From: Micromussa lordhowensis
Taxonomy: Eukaryota; Cnidaria; Anthozoa; Scleractinia; Lobophylliidae
DNA: 64,000 nt
NCBI GenBank assembly: GCA_964020085.1
Contig: OZ026596.1
Location: 39,765,443 to 39,829,442 of the forward strand
Direction: 5' to 3'
Shown piece by piece: positions 32,911 to 43,835 of the stretch. Below the pieces are notes generated by a model that did no database searches, was not told the DNA's origin, and worked only from the letters and a program-made list of their open reading frames with translations. The position numbers and the translations under genes are program-made. The stretch's first letter is position 1. Each line of letters starts with the position of its first letter.

Positions 32911-34398
32911 CTCAATCGAAGCAAAAACTAAGGAGAAAATCAAGAAGTAAAATCGTCAAAATCTATGCTAATTAAGACCGGGTATCAAAACCTCCTTCAC
33001 GGTTGTGATTTTCTTTGTTTTAGCTTGCTGAATTATTAATGAGTTTGAGAAGTATCATTCAACTAGAGTGGAGCATATGTTTTTTTTTCATAATACAGGT
33101 TTTGATCATCCTGCCTATTCATTGCAGCAATGCAAAGCTTACATGTACATTTAGAATAAAGGGTTGTTAAGTTAAATATATCGGCGCGTCGAGTATGTTG
33201 TGGATGGGTCAATGGATCAGTGAGTCAGTGAGTGAGAGATGTATGTATGTCACACCAATCAGATAGGATCTACTATAAACAGCCAATCAAATTTCTTGTT
33301 TTAAAAGTAAATGGTATATGAGAAGATTTGATTCCGATACAGTTCAGAACTGCCATATTTATTCTTCTATAAAAGAGGGGGAAGTATTCATATATTGGGT
33401 TTACTTCGGCATTTTCTGTGAGTTAGGCTTAGGATTTTAGTTATGGACGAGATGAGCCTTGAGGTATGAAACAGTGCGTGAGGTAGTTGTATGCAAATGG
33501 AGGAGATGTTTTTATTTTTAGTTACAAAGGTAACTTGATATTTTTGTTTTTCACAAGGAGTAAATTCAATTAGGCGTCACGCATCGTTGCTTCTAGTTCT
33601 TACGAAATGTTTTAGAGGAGGCGAGACTATTTTGATTTGAAAGAGTTCGAACGTTTACAATAGGTACAGGTAACGATTGTATTGTTGTTGTTGCATGGAA
33701 ATATAACGAAATATTTTATTTTTTAGTTACAAAGGGTAATTTGACACTTGTTTTTCACAAGGGAGTAAATTCAATTAGAGCTGGCAAATCATCACCACTT
33801 GTTCCCATGAGATGCTTGCTATTTTTAGTTTCAAATGGTAATTTGACACTTGTTTTTCATATGGGAATGAATTAAATTAGACTGTCAACGTGTCAGAGGT
33901 GTTTTTTTTCTTTCGGTAAACTAGTGTTGTTGTTGTGTAAAAAGGGTTAACTAAATTGTCACTGTAAACACTCCCTTAAATGCTCCTATCTTCATAACCT
34001 TTTAATTAAAAAAATAACTCTTGCACGCATTGCGTGCCTATGTTTTAATCAGCTCAGAAGTGTTGTTACTGTTGTATAAAATTGTTGACATTAAAAGTGC
34101 TGTCCATCACCATGTAGACCAGTGATGACGCTGAATGTCTCTTTGAGCAAGTCACCCAGGACCAAAAAATAATATAAATGTTACAATATGCTGGTGGGTA
34201 AGCCCAACCCAGAGTATTTATTGTATGCAATCTTTCATCAATCCAAACTACTCCTGAATCTTCTATGTTATGACTAAAATAATTGACATGAAAATGGTGA
34301 AGCAAACAGGACCTTCAACTTAATGCTGCAGATCATATAATACAGATTGTATTTATAGGATTGCTTGCTTCTGGTTTAAGATTTTTTGTCTCGCTAGT
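32911..34398. other. Intronic or intergenic stretch, repeats only
   Basis: No exon seen. GAATTATTAATGAGTTTGAG at about 33030 matches the tail of the repeat at 21739. Three diverged copies of a GGTAATTTGACACTTGTTTT-type unit occur at about 33520-33870. Confidence 0.45.
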
Positions 34399-34519
34399 CA
34401 TGACAGGACTCGACATGGACAGCTACATGTACTACAACTGAAGAGAGAGATGAATTTGGATACTATATTTGTCGTCACCTCTGTGGAAAGACTTACAAGA
34501 CAAAGCAGGAAGAAACAGG
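34399..34519 (+). CDS. DUF6589-like gene, zinc-finger exon
   Basis: Between CTCGCTAG| and CAG|GTACGA. One frame reads EERDEFGYYICRHLCGKTYK, a likely start of a Cys2-His2 finger as found near the C-terminus of DUF6589-type proteins. The frame did not join in phase to exon 35111, so one of the borders may be wrong or mutated. Confidence 0.35.
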
Positions 34520-35110
34520 TACGACAGCAGACATTTAGTTCATATCATGCATGTGTGCATCACAACAATTATTAAATAGTACGGTATTCAAACTTACATG
34601 TATACTCACATGGATTCTTGCCTCTACCTTAAGATGAAATCTGACAGGACATTGAGCAATAGTTTCTAATGGACGAAAACCTGGTACCAGTTTAATTTTA
34701 GGTATGTTACAGTTCCCAATTCATTTTCTCAAAGCTAAGGATATTATAATTAATTGCCTGAGGGAACACCGAAAATATCTAAAGAACTCAAGAAAATAAA
34801 CTTGAAAGTTCAGAGATATAGTGCAAACACTGGTAAAATTTCATTATCACTTTCAACAGTACTTTTAAATGTTTCATATGAACTTCAAAAGTTGTTTTTG
34901 ACATTGGGTGTTGTTTAGAATGAATTGATATAGTTTTAGATTTATTGTAAACAGTTGCACAGAAGTTTGCAATGCAATGTAAGTAATCTTCGCACAAATT
35001 TTTGCCCTGGTGTTAATCAAACTTCTGGTGAAGCCCTCCTCATTCACTTGGATGACCTAGCAATTATTATTAGTCATTCTCTGAGTGCATGTTGTTGGAC
35101 TTCATTTCAG

Positions 35111-35747
35111 GCATGAGCAGAATCAACACCCTGAGAATGAGGCAAATGCAGGGACTGGGAATGAAGCTGATGTGTATGGTAACGACGAGCATACAGATGC
35201 TGATGTTGAAGGAAAAGAAGATTTTGTTCACAATTATCACTGTGCCAGGATGACTTTTGGTCTCCTCATGATGTTTTTCAGTGATTCAGTCAAAGAGGGT
35301 GATTCAGCAAGTCTGCTGAAATTCTTGAAAGTAGCTCTTCTCATACTGCACTCATATGGTAGAGTGAAATATGCATATGTTGTCCTGCTGTTTCTCGCAA
35401 AAATATATGCCATTTTAACAGAGAAACTTGCCTTTGAAGCATTACAGAAGCGCTTCTTTAATAAGTCAGGGAAAGCTGGTGGAAATGTTCCTTTAGACCT
35501 CAGGATGGAACACTTGAACAAACTACTCAAAATAGCTTTCAAACAACTTGCATCCAACATAACTGAGGCTTCTGCTCAGAGGATTGCAAAATCCTTGTCT
35601 ACCCTTGAAAAGGTTTTAAGCATGATTGACAGTGATTGTAACCTTGGACCAAGAAGTGGCTATCATAGTTCAAAAAATCTAGATGAAACAGTGATCACAA
35701 TCACTAAAGATTTACATGACATGAAATTGACCAGGAAGAGGCTATAA
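35111..35747 (+). CDS. DUF6589-like gene, C-terminal exon
   Basis: From acceptor ATTTCAG| at 35110 to TAA at 35745. After an acidic stretch (NEADVYGNDEHTDADVEGKE) it reads HNYHCARMTFGLLMMFFSDS, VKEGDSASLLKFLKVALLI, YAYVVLLFLAKIYAILTEKL, FFNKSGKAGGNVPLDLRMEH and LNKLLKIAFKQLASNITEAS. This is the most conserved part of the DUF6589 family as I remember it, including the GGAGxNxPxDLxMEHLN block, and it is uninterrupted over about 210 codons. Molecular function is not known; a nuclease or transposase-derived role has been suspected for such genes, and I do not assert it. Confidence 0.6.
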
Positions 35748-36735
35748 GACATTTAAAGGATTTAAAAGAAATCTACTACACAAGCTAGATTACAGAGAAT
35801 TTCATAGCTGGGCATCTAAGCTCTTCAGTGTATGGCAAACCATGTACTATGACTAATTAAAAGTTCTTGTTTATAAACTTCACAGTGTTGTTTATTCAAG
35901 TTACAAGATAAAAATTAGCAATGAAAATATGAAATTATTTGTAACAAGCAACTGTAGAAGAAGCACCAAACATTGCAACTAGGTATTTTGTGCGAGAGCA
36001 TCTCAAGCTCTATTATGAAATGTACTAATAAAATGTTTGTTACATTTTCATCTGGAAAATCATGTTTTCACCTATTCATTATTTGTTTCAAAGTCTTTGC
36101 CTCAGGCATCCCCTGTCCTTCCCATATGAATTTCCTGCAACCATCTGTAGAGCAGGTAGTTATATAGATATTTTCTGTAACAACATTAGTATATGACAGA
36201 TCATGAGGAGCTTAACCCTTCTTAGGAATCCAGACACCCGCTGTTTGGGTTAAAAAAATTTACCATAACAGCGGGACGTTTCAGGTACATAAACCCTTGT
36301 AGAACCAGATCAAATCCATTACCCCGGAGAAAGGTGTTAAAGTCGGCATAAAACTCGACCACTTTATGCCGTGTCATTAAGTGGGTAATGACAGATTCAT
36401 TTCAGACGGGCCGTTATATTCCTGTACTTTCGCACTTTCAGTCGGAAAAAACTCATGAGTCATAGATAATCGCAACACAAATTCTCCGTGAGGATTGTTC
36501 TGGTAAATGTGTGTCGGACAATTTCTTGCCTTGTGTAGCTTTAAACAAATTGAGACTCAAAGCCAAGCTGTTTAGTGATCTGCTAAAAACAACTACCTTT
36601 ATTTAACTTAACAACTATTAGTTCAACTTAATTATTTTCGAAAGCTAAATTCCTAAAAACAACACAAAAGTCAAATTTAAGTCTCTGAAGTCTGGCTAAC
36701 TGAAACTGTGAAAAAATTAAGTCTACAGTTGTTTA
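35748..36735. other. Non-coding stretch
   Basis: 3' flank of the DUF6589-like gene followed by sequence with no supported exon on either strand. Confidence 0.4.
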
Positions 36736-37086
36736 TATCGGATCGATGTTTTCATTTTTTCAAAACAAAGTGCGGACGTGCCACGTTTCTTGTGAATACT
36801 ATTTACCGCTCTACGGACACAAAAATTTGGGCCGCCCATGCAATTTAAGATACCTTATTATAAATCTATGATCACAATAATCTAGGAGGTCTATAAATTC
36901 CAAACTAAAAGTTAAAAAGTGGAAATCACCAAAGACAATTAAGAACGCAGGCGAAGGATCAACAATGCTTTCAATTTTTTTCACAACATAGTGCAAACTT
37001 GCCTCAATACATGCATTGGTATCTATGTGCGACTCTTTCCACGTTCTGGTGATATGACACAAAATTTCGGGTCGCCCATGCAATTT
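36736..37086. repeat. Two diverged repeat units, about 240 bp apart
   Basis: ACACAAAAATTTGGGCCGCC at about 36817 and ACACAAAATTTCGGGTCGCC at about 37057, each followed by CATGCAATTTA and preceded by TTTTCA...CAAA...GTGC sequence, show an old tandem duplication. Confidence 0.5.
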
Positions 37087-37309
37087 ACAAATGTCTCATG
37101 GTCTTACTGGATTTAAATTGTTATTTTATAAAAAAAACTTAAATAACCCGAACTCTTCATCATAACAGTAACAAGGCGATAAATGCTCTTGGTCAAATGA
37201 CGAGCAGAATAAATCAAAATATTACCAGCAACTCTAAAATTGACGTCTGCTTACAAATTTAAATACTTACTTAGGCTTTTCAGTATACATGGGTTCAGTC
37301 TTATCAGTC

Positions 37310-38128
37310 TTAATTTAGGAGCGCATCAAGTTGTGGTCTGGCCTCTGGATCCTCGGAAAGTGCGAGGTTTTTCAGAATTTCAGCTTCTGCTCCCAAATTC
37401 TTCAAGGCTTCTTTGTCGCAAAGAAATTGAACTAACTTGGCGAATGAGTACACATCGCTGGCAATAGTTTGTGTCCTGGTTCCGTTGATAATTTCTGGTG
37501 CGATGTGAGGAAAGGATTGCCTGTAAAGTTTTTGTTCGGCTTTTGTCATTGACTTTTTCTTCGCTGGCGCGTCAATTTTGGTGCTCTACCCGAAGTTAAT
37601 GATCACCAGATTAAAAATGCGAGACTTATCCTCAAGAACCACATTGTTCGCCTTCAAGTCGTTGTGAAGGTAGCCTTTGGTGTGTATGTGGTGAAGAGCT
37701 TTGCCAACGTTTTTCACAGCCAACTTCCACTGATCACTGCTTAGGAAATTCTTTTTACATGCAGCTTGGTAAAGTGTAACACTCGAGTCTTTGTGGCCAA
37801 AGAACTTCAGCACAATACTGCATGGTGCCGCCTGGGTTTGGATGCCAAAAAGAGGTGGCAAACCACAGTGATCTCCTAGCTTGGAGATCACCCCCGCCCC
37901 GTTCAAGACTTCTCTTTTCTGTCTTTCGAATGAACGCTCCTTGGCACTAATTTCCGTAAATTGTTTAAGAACAACGGTCATGCCTCTGTAGTCGGCGAGT
38001 TGGCAAGTGCCAAAAGTTCCCTTTCCAATGGTTTTTCCCAGTAAAACAATGTTCTTTGGGTCAATCTCGGTTAGCTGGTGTCTCTCCCTTTCCAATTTTG
38101 GTGTCGAACTTGCAGGCTGTCGAACCAC
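37310..38128 (-). pseudogene. Protein kinase, single exon, stop after an altered DFG motif
   Basis: Minus strand, one frame. Gly-rich loop IGKGTFGTC, VAVK-type Lys in MTVVLKQF, catalytic loop YLHNDLKANNVVLE (HND in place of HRD), DFG replaced by NFG (VIINFG), then TAG at 37586-37588. The same frame continues as STKIDAPAKKK to the APE region PHIAPEIINGTRTQTIASDV and the C-lobe YSFAKLVQFL ... EDPEARPQLDALL. The Mg-binding Asp is Asn, and translation would stop before the activation segment. The domain is about 240 codons without introns, as in a retrocopy or a lineage-specific intronless kinase. The N-terminal start is unclear: upstream sequence to 38264 is open in another frame (MDMEASGYSEY). 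Confidence 0.75.
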
Positions 38129-38617
38129 CGACGTACTCTGAATAACCGCTTGCCTCCATGTCCATCCTCTTGGCCTGTTCCTTTGTCGTTGCCGTGCAAT
38201 TTCCAGCCCCGCTAACTGGCACAGGGAATGGACAGATGCTGGCTACGTCGATTTCGTTCGCCAAAAGCCCAGCAAATCAAACTGCTCGTTTCTTCTTTCT
38301 TCCTGACTTCTCCGTACTTCTTCTTTCTTCCTCTCTTTTCGACGTTTCTTCTGCTCTTTGCAGAGATTCTTGAAATAAAGCCTTCTATTTCTATCTTGCT
38401 CGTCAGGATTAATATCTCTTACAAATATGCTTTACTTATCTACTGATTGTAAATACTTAGAGCACACTGCCTTTAAGGGGAGGTTAAAAAAGCGTCTGCA
38501 TTATTACAATGTCAACAATTCTTCCTGTAACAACCCGATCCAAGGCTGTGATTAGTTGATTCCTAGGTGTGATAATAACAACACAAGATCTGTCACAAAC
38601 TCTCTTCAAATTGCATA

Positions 38618-38872
38618 ATGGCTCCATTCAGAACACGCTGCGACTCTTGCGATTTGAAATTCATTTCGACAACAGCCTTGCTTAAACATAGGCGATCGAA
38701 GCATCGCAACGCTCATTCAGTAAAACAGCTGTCGTCTTATGATGGGCAAGAGATGATTGCAGTTCCAGATCCATATCGTGGAACCCCAAGTGCAACCCTT
38801 CAACGCGAGTACAAAGTGTGGTTAAGCGGGGTGCAGAAAGCATTAACTCGGCTGTACACCCCAAAGTATCAG
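38618..38872 (+). CDS. First exon of a C2H2 zinc-finger gene
   Basis: ATG at 38618 in ATAATGGC context; 85 codons to a consensus donor CAG|GTAAGA at 38873. One zinc finger, CDSCDLKFISTTALLKHRRS with KH (C-x2-C-x12-H-x4-H), then PYRGTPSATLQREYKVWLSG. No downstream exon could be joined with confidence; the acceptor CTTGCAG| at about 39388 gives a stop after three codons in this phase. Confidence 0.4.
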
Positions 38873-39416
38873 GTAAGAGAAATAACTGGTTGGATTTTTA
38901 AGTCAAGCATCCTATAGTCTGGTGAAGTATTTTCTTGTTTGCAACCTGGCACTAAAGTAAGACTTAAAATAGCTCAAATACATGTTCCCTCGCGCAAGTG
39001 ACATTCGCACGGGCAGCGTGTTTACGCGCCACAGAGTCTATAAAGGCGGAACAGACTTTACTCGTACGCCTAAAGGTAGCACTAATATTTTTTATGATAA
39101 CTGCAGAAATCCTTGCGCGCTCATGAGCTAATTTTTATTGTCAATAAGCGGACAGAAAGATGAATTTATATTTTTTGCGATGCGTCAATGAGAGAGAGCG
39201 GACAATTTGTTATCGTAAAGCTAGGCACACACTGGAATTCCACACACTTTGCTATCGCTTCGTGGTGAAATTCATCATCAGTAATAGGACAGACGCATGA
39301 AAAAACTGACGTCAATTTGTTGATTCTAAGTGCGTATTGCTCGGTCTTTCTCTTGAGTGACATAACTCTATTTACGTTTCCTTGCAGGAAAGTGGGTGAG
39401 AATTGAATGATTTGAC

Positions 39417-39878
39417 TGTCCCGTTCAAGTTTTGCGCCTGATGTTGAAGAGTCTGAAAAGTGCATTTCTGAACAGAATAAATGAATGCTCCCACTGGAGA
39501 CCACCTGTCTGGGAAAAAACGACGCGCCAATTTTCATGGAAGTGCTTCGAGCAGGAGGGGGTAGAAGCAGCTTTTATTGACAGCTCCACGCCCTTAACCA
39601 CCACAAAATCTTTCAGGGGAGATGAGGAAGTTGACGACTGCAATCCAGTTCAACTCACTGGTATGTCCGCTATCCCCCAAGCAAAAGCAAATGTGTCAGG
39701 GCTTACTGGCCAACAGAGCCAGCAACCAACATGCAGGGCATCGTTGGTGGTCGGATATAGCGAGGGAAGAGCAACCCGTGAATTTGAGGTAATTTGGTGG
39801 CCAGACATTTACAGCAACCAGCAAAGAGAAAAACTTGCCCTCCGCTTGTACGTGGCGAAAATCATGTTCACAAATTGA
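39417..39878 (+). other. Open frame of unknown significance
   Basis: About 150 codons open on the plus strand (SHWRPPVWEKTTRQFSWKCF, ATREFEVIWWPDIYSNQQRE), overlapping open frames on the minus strand. No known motif, no convincing splice sites. Could be part of the gene starting at 38618, or chance. Confidence 0.2.
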
Positions 39879-40898
39879 CACTTATCCTAAAGAAACATTT
39901 GGTGCTGATACCTAATCTTAAATATAGTAACATTTTTAATCAAAATTCACAAATTCAAGTAGGGACATTGCTTGCTGGCCCTCAATGCTGCTTATGTTTT
40001 CTGTAGTTTGAGATTATTCATACTCGGACTAAACAGAAGGACAAACAACATAAACAGAAATCCTCACTGAAAAGTTACAAAAATGAAATGAATATTCTCG
40101 CCAATCTTGAGTTAGCTTAATTGGGCTTTGAGCAACCCAGCCCAGGTTGTCCAGGTGATGAACCTTAAATTGATTATTTACTTCAATTCTGGCACAGATT
40201 TCTTCGTCGCACTGCAATAAAGCATATAGCCAAGTTTTAAGAAAACATAAGCGTGAAGTCCCAACCACCTAAATGGCTTTGTTTATTGTTGCTGGTGTAA
40301 TTATGGTTTTCTTTTTCTGTTGGGAGGGGAACACAGACAAAAATAACAGATGCATTGCCATGGAAACCAAATTGTTTACTTCAACTGTGTGTCTTAAAAG
40401 AGCTCATAGCAGCACAAAAATTACGAACTAGACCTTCAAACAGCTATTTAAGGAATCCTTAATGATAGAGCTATTCATAGCTCCAAGAAGAAAAAAATTT
40501 CCATTTTGCCAAATTTCATGTTTACCCTCTCCTATCAATTTGTATAGACCTCATTGCTGCAGTATATCATCTCTTAGACTGGAAGGCTTTGACTTTCTGG
40601 ACATAAATTTTTGTATTGTGACCTATGCTCATAATACCATGATGCTGAATGAAGACAGTCTCTGACCTTTGTAATAGCAAAGTATCTGTGGAATTCGAAA
40701 ACAAAATGTTAATGACTCATCTTTTATCATGTACTTTAATGAAACATATGTTTGCATATTTGTAATGCAATCAAGTCATAAGTATACTAAGTAGTGAGCT
40801 TACAATACAAAAATGCAATACAATATTTATTGAAACTCCCCTAATACAAAAAATAAACAAAAGAAATAAATTAATAGATGTATAGAACATATACTACA
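39879..40898. other. Non-coding stretch
   Basis: No supported exon. TTGGGCTTTGAGCAACCCAG at 40122 resembles TGGGCTTTGAACAACCCGGC at 4263; both form a small hairpin and may be the same short repeat family. Confidence 0.4.
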
Positions 40899-41200
40899 AG
40901 CTTGGGAAAATGCTTTCCATTATGCCAAATATTCTGGAAATTTTGGTTGGAATTCAAATGGAAAGGTTTGTTCTGACTGGAATATTTGGGATCACCTCTG
41001 GAGGTGGTCCACTTATTTGGGTTGGAACACTCTGATCGAAATTCACTGTTCCATTTTTGACAAACTGTTTTTTTGCGCTAATTAGGGAATTCAGGAAAGG
41101 AATAAAAAAATGGTAAGAGCCATTCCTACTGGTTGGCCCAGTTAAAGAAAATGTTGTCCCATTTTCATTGGGTAAACCTTCTGATCTCTGACCATGTTTG
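40899..41200. mobile_element. Relic related to the PIF/Harbinger element ends
   Basis: CTTGGGAAAATGCTTTCCATT...CTGGAAATTTTGGTTGG...CAAATGGAA...GGTTTGTTC follows the same order as 15668-15765 (CTTGGGGCGTTTTCCATTT... GTAAATGGAA...GGTTTGTTCC). No opposite end was found, so this is probably a fragment. Confidence 0.45.
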
Positions 41201-41240
41201 GCATTATGGTTAGGGTTCAACACCTGGCTACCTGCATTAT

Positions 41241-41940
41241 TAGCCACTGGGCTAGTGATTTTTAAAATTTACTAGCCTGAAACAAAACTTCGTAGCCCAG
41301 ATCAATTTCCCTCGAGGTCTACTTCAACCCCAAACATGCAAACCTTCCTCTAAAGTTATCGGCAAGGTCTTTTGAAATGATAAAGAATGGCATTTTTTCT
41401 TTCATTGTGATATCATTGTGTCATTTAACAAAATGTTCGTTTCACATTCACTTGACTGTGTCTTCAATTGAGCTTCAGTTCACATTTAAAATTAGTTGCT
41501 TCTGCTAGGTCAACAAAAATTATTAAAACATTGATGTCAGCATCTCATAGGCCTCATTTTCTTGATCTATCAACTTGTCGTCAGTGACCAGTACATCATT
41601 ACATGGTGGCGCCTCGAGATTTGTCAAAAATCGCTCCATTTTTACAATTGCTTTAAGTGCAAAGCGATTGTGCAAGGCGATGTGTAAGGCTTCACAGCAT
41701 TGGTAGGGAGAAGACTGGGAAGACATTGACCATTAAGCGCAGAGTCCGGGATCGAGGGATGTTTACGAACGACACGCAAGATAAAAAGGACTCCAGAAGA
41801 TGATAGGTTTATGCCTTCTTATTGGTATTATCGTTACATTTTAAATTCTTGTTTTTTTTAATCACCTGTAAACTTCAAGTAAACTAATTATATCTAATTT
41901 ATTTCCATTTTTCTACTAGCCAGTGGGCTATTAAACATGG
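41241..41940. mobile_element. Possible non-autonomous element with AGCCACTGG ends
   Basis: TTAGCCACTGGGCTAGTGA at 41250 and, inverted, ATAGCCCACTGGCTAGTAGA at about 41930-41911 are similar. The right end sits exactly where the Gypsy-like RT at 41925 stops matching. Contains a 67-codon minus-strand frame (41726-41523) with no recognised motif. Evidence is modest. Confidence 0.3.
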
Positions 41941-43435
41941 CTTTTACTAGCCCATTTGTCTTTTTCACCAATACAACAGGAGAGGACCAGTGGCTAACTG
42001 ATTCCTGAATTATTTTTCTCTGAAGCATATCTACCTGGCGATCAATTTCTTGTTTATTTTCAGGAGTTGTTCGATAGGGTCTCTGTTTAACAGGCATGGC
42101 ATCACCGGTGTCAATGGTATGCTGTACTAACGAGGTTCTACCAAGCTGGTCATCAGAGAAAGCAAACACATCACAATATTTCTGAAACAAATTTTCAAAC
42201 TTGACTTTATCACCATCAGACAAGATAGAATCAGACAAATCTGGTAAATCAGAGTAATTGCGATGAGAGCTATCAATGGTTGGGGAGGGAGGCGCATTGG
42301 GACATCCTAGTGAATTCAACTCAGAGGTCGCAATGGAGGGATCAACTTCAAAATCACCTAATCTAGTCCTACGGCAAATCTTAACTGGCTGAGAAGAAGG
42401 ATTAATTATTCTCATGGGAATTGTGCCATCTTCAGAAACACGAACTAATTCTGACGCTCCAAAAACAGAATACTTTTCAGGAAAGGTAGATCTAGGAGCA
42501 ACAACACCGATTGCATTTGATTGCTGGGAAATGGCATTGAACTTCGCAGGAACCACAACTTCCGACTGTGGTGGAATAACGAAAGAAAAATCAGCGTGTA
42601 CAGAACATTTAAAGTCGGTGCTGCCAAAAACGACATAATCGTCAGACATAATGCCTTCCATGTTGCAAAAAGGTAAGGGGTCTGCCTCAGAAACAAACTC
42701 GATCATGCCCTTTTCAAAATCAATTTTAGAGCCAAATTTTTGAAGGAAATTTCTGCCAAGGATCACATCATATGTTAAATTTCTAATAACATAAGCTTCA
42801 AAAGGAAAGACTTCAGACTGCATAACAAATTGTATGAGTGTTTTCCCCAAAGTATTGAGAATACCACCATTCACTGGCGTGATATTTTCTAATTCAGAAT
42901 TATCCAATGTTGGGCACACACGACGCAAAAATTTATTCCACACGTTAGCGCTAACCACAGTGACAGCAGCTCCTGTGTCTACAAGGCAATGAAACTCAAA
43001 GCCCTCTAGACTTATTGGAACAGTTGATCCATCAGCTAAAAAAGGAAATGAAATAGTATCAATTGTGTTTGTCGCAACATCAGAAATTGTGTCACCGTCA
43101 GGAAAATGATCTGTTCTGCTTGTATCTTCGGTTAATTTGGTATGGACTGAGACAGTGCCCATGTCACTTGAAACTGAAGAATTGGATTGCACCTGGACGC
43201 TACGGTTTCTGATATCTTTCTTGGCCGGTGAAGTTTGGAAAGACGCATCAGGGTCAATTTTCTTTTTCAAAACAATATTATTCAAAACAGCTTCACTTAC
43301 AAAGACATCTTTGAGGTCCAAAATGTCAACAGTATCAATTTCAACTTCTTTTTCTGCGGCTGTGACTTGACAAACTTCGGGATCCTCACTTTTTAAAAAC
43401 TCATAAAAACATACCGGTAATATATCCTTAGGAGA
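41925..43435 (-). mobile_element. Gypsy-like element fragment 2 (gag end, protease, start of RT)
   Basis: One long open minus-strand frame, upstream edge about 43435 (KDILPVCFYEF, DILDLKDVFVSEAVLNN). Protease: FHCLVDTGAAVTVVSANVW and VILGRNFLQKFGSKIDF. A dUTPase-like or linker region follows (VVPAKFNAISQQSNAIG, VAPRSTFPEKYSVF). RT start: QHTIDTGDAMPVKQRPYR, ENKQEIDRQVDMLQRKIIQE and SHWSSPVVLVKKTNG. RT homology ends at about 41930 and unrelated sequence follows. No frameshift over about 500 codons, but the polymerase core, RNase H, integrase and LTRs are missing. Confidence 0.8.
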
Positions 43436-43539
43436 GAAATCTGATCAACCTGCATCAGAACGTAGTACAAGCTAATATTATTTTCATACAACCCGCCTTT
43501 GTTGATGCAAAAAGCAGGATTATGGATCGAGCTTAGAGT

Positions 43540-43835
43540 TAACGTTCAGGCCTAGGGTTATTGCTTAGGGTTAGGGCTAGCGCTCAGGATTAGGGTTATT
43601 GCTTAGAGTTAGGGCTAGCGCTTAGGGTTAGGGCTATTGCTTTGGTTTAGCGCTAGCGCCGAGTGTTAGGGTTGGCGCTTCGGTTAGGGTTAGGGTTATG
43701 GGTCAAGCTTTAGAGTTAACGTTCAGGCCTAAGGTTATTGCTTAGGGTTAGGGCTAGTGCTCAGGATTAGGGTTGTTGCTTAGGGTTAGCGCTAGCACTT
43801 CGGTTTAGGCGAGAGTTAAGGTCAGGACACGTTAG
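43540..43835 (+). repeat. Degenerate TTAGGG-like array with a higher-order duplication
   Basis: Many TTAGGG and TTAGGGCTAGCGC words with variants. A unit starting TTAGAGTTAACGTTCAGGCC occurs at about 43543 and again at about 43711 with the same downstream order, a higher-order period near 170 bp. TTAGGG is the cnidarian telomere repeat, but here it is interspersed with other words. Confidence 0.8.

Noticed and set aside
39166..39643. Minus-strand open frames of 72-123 codons
   Set aside because: Overlap an equally open plus-strand frame, no motif and no splice support on either strand.
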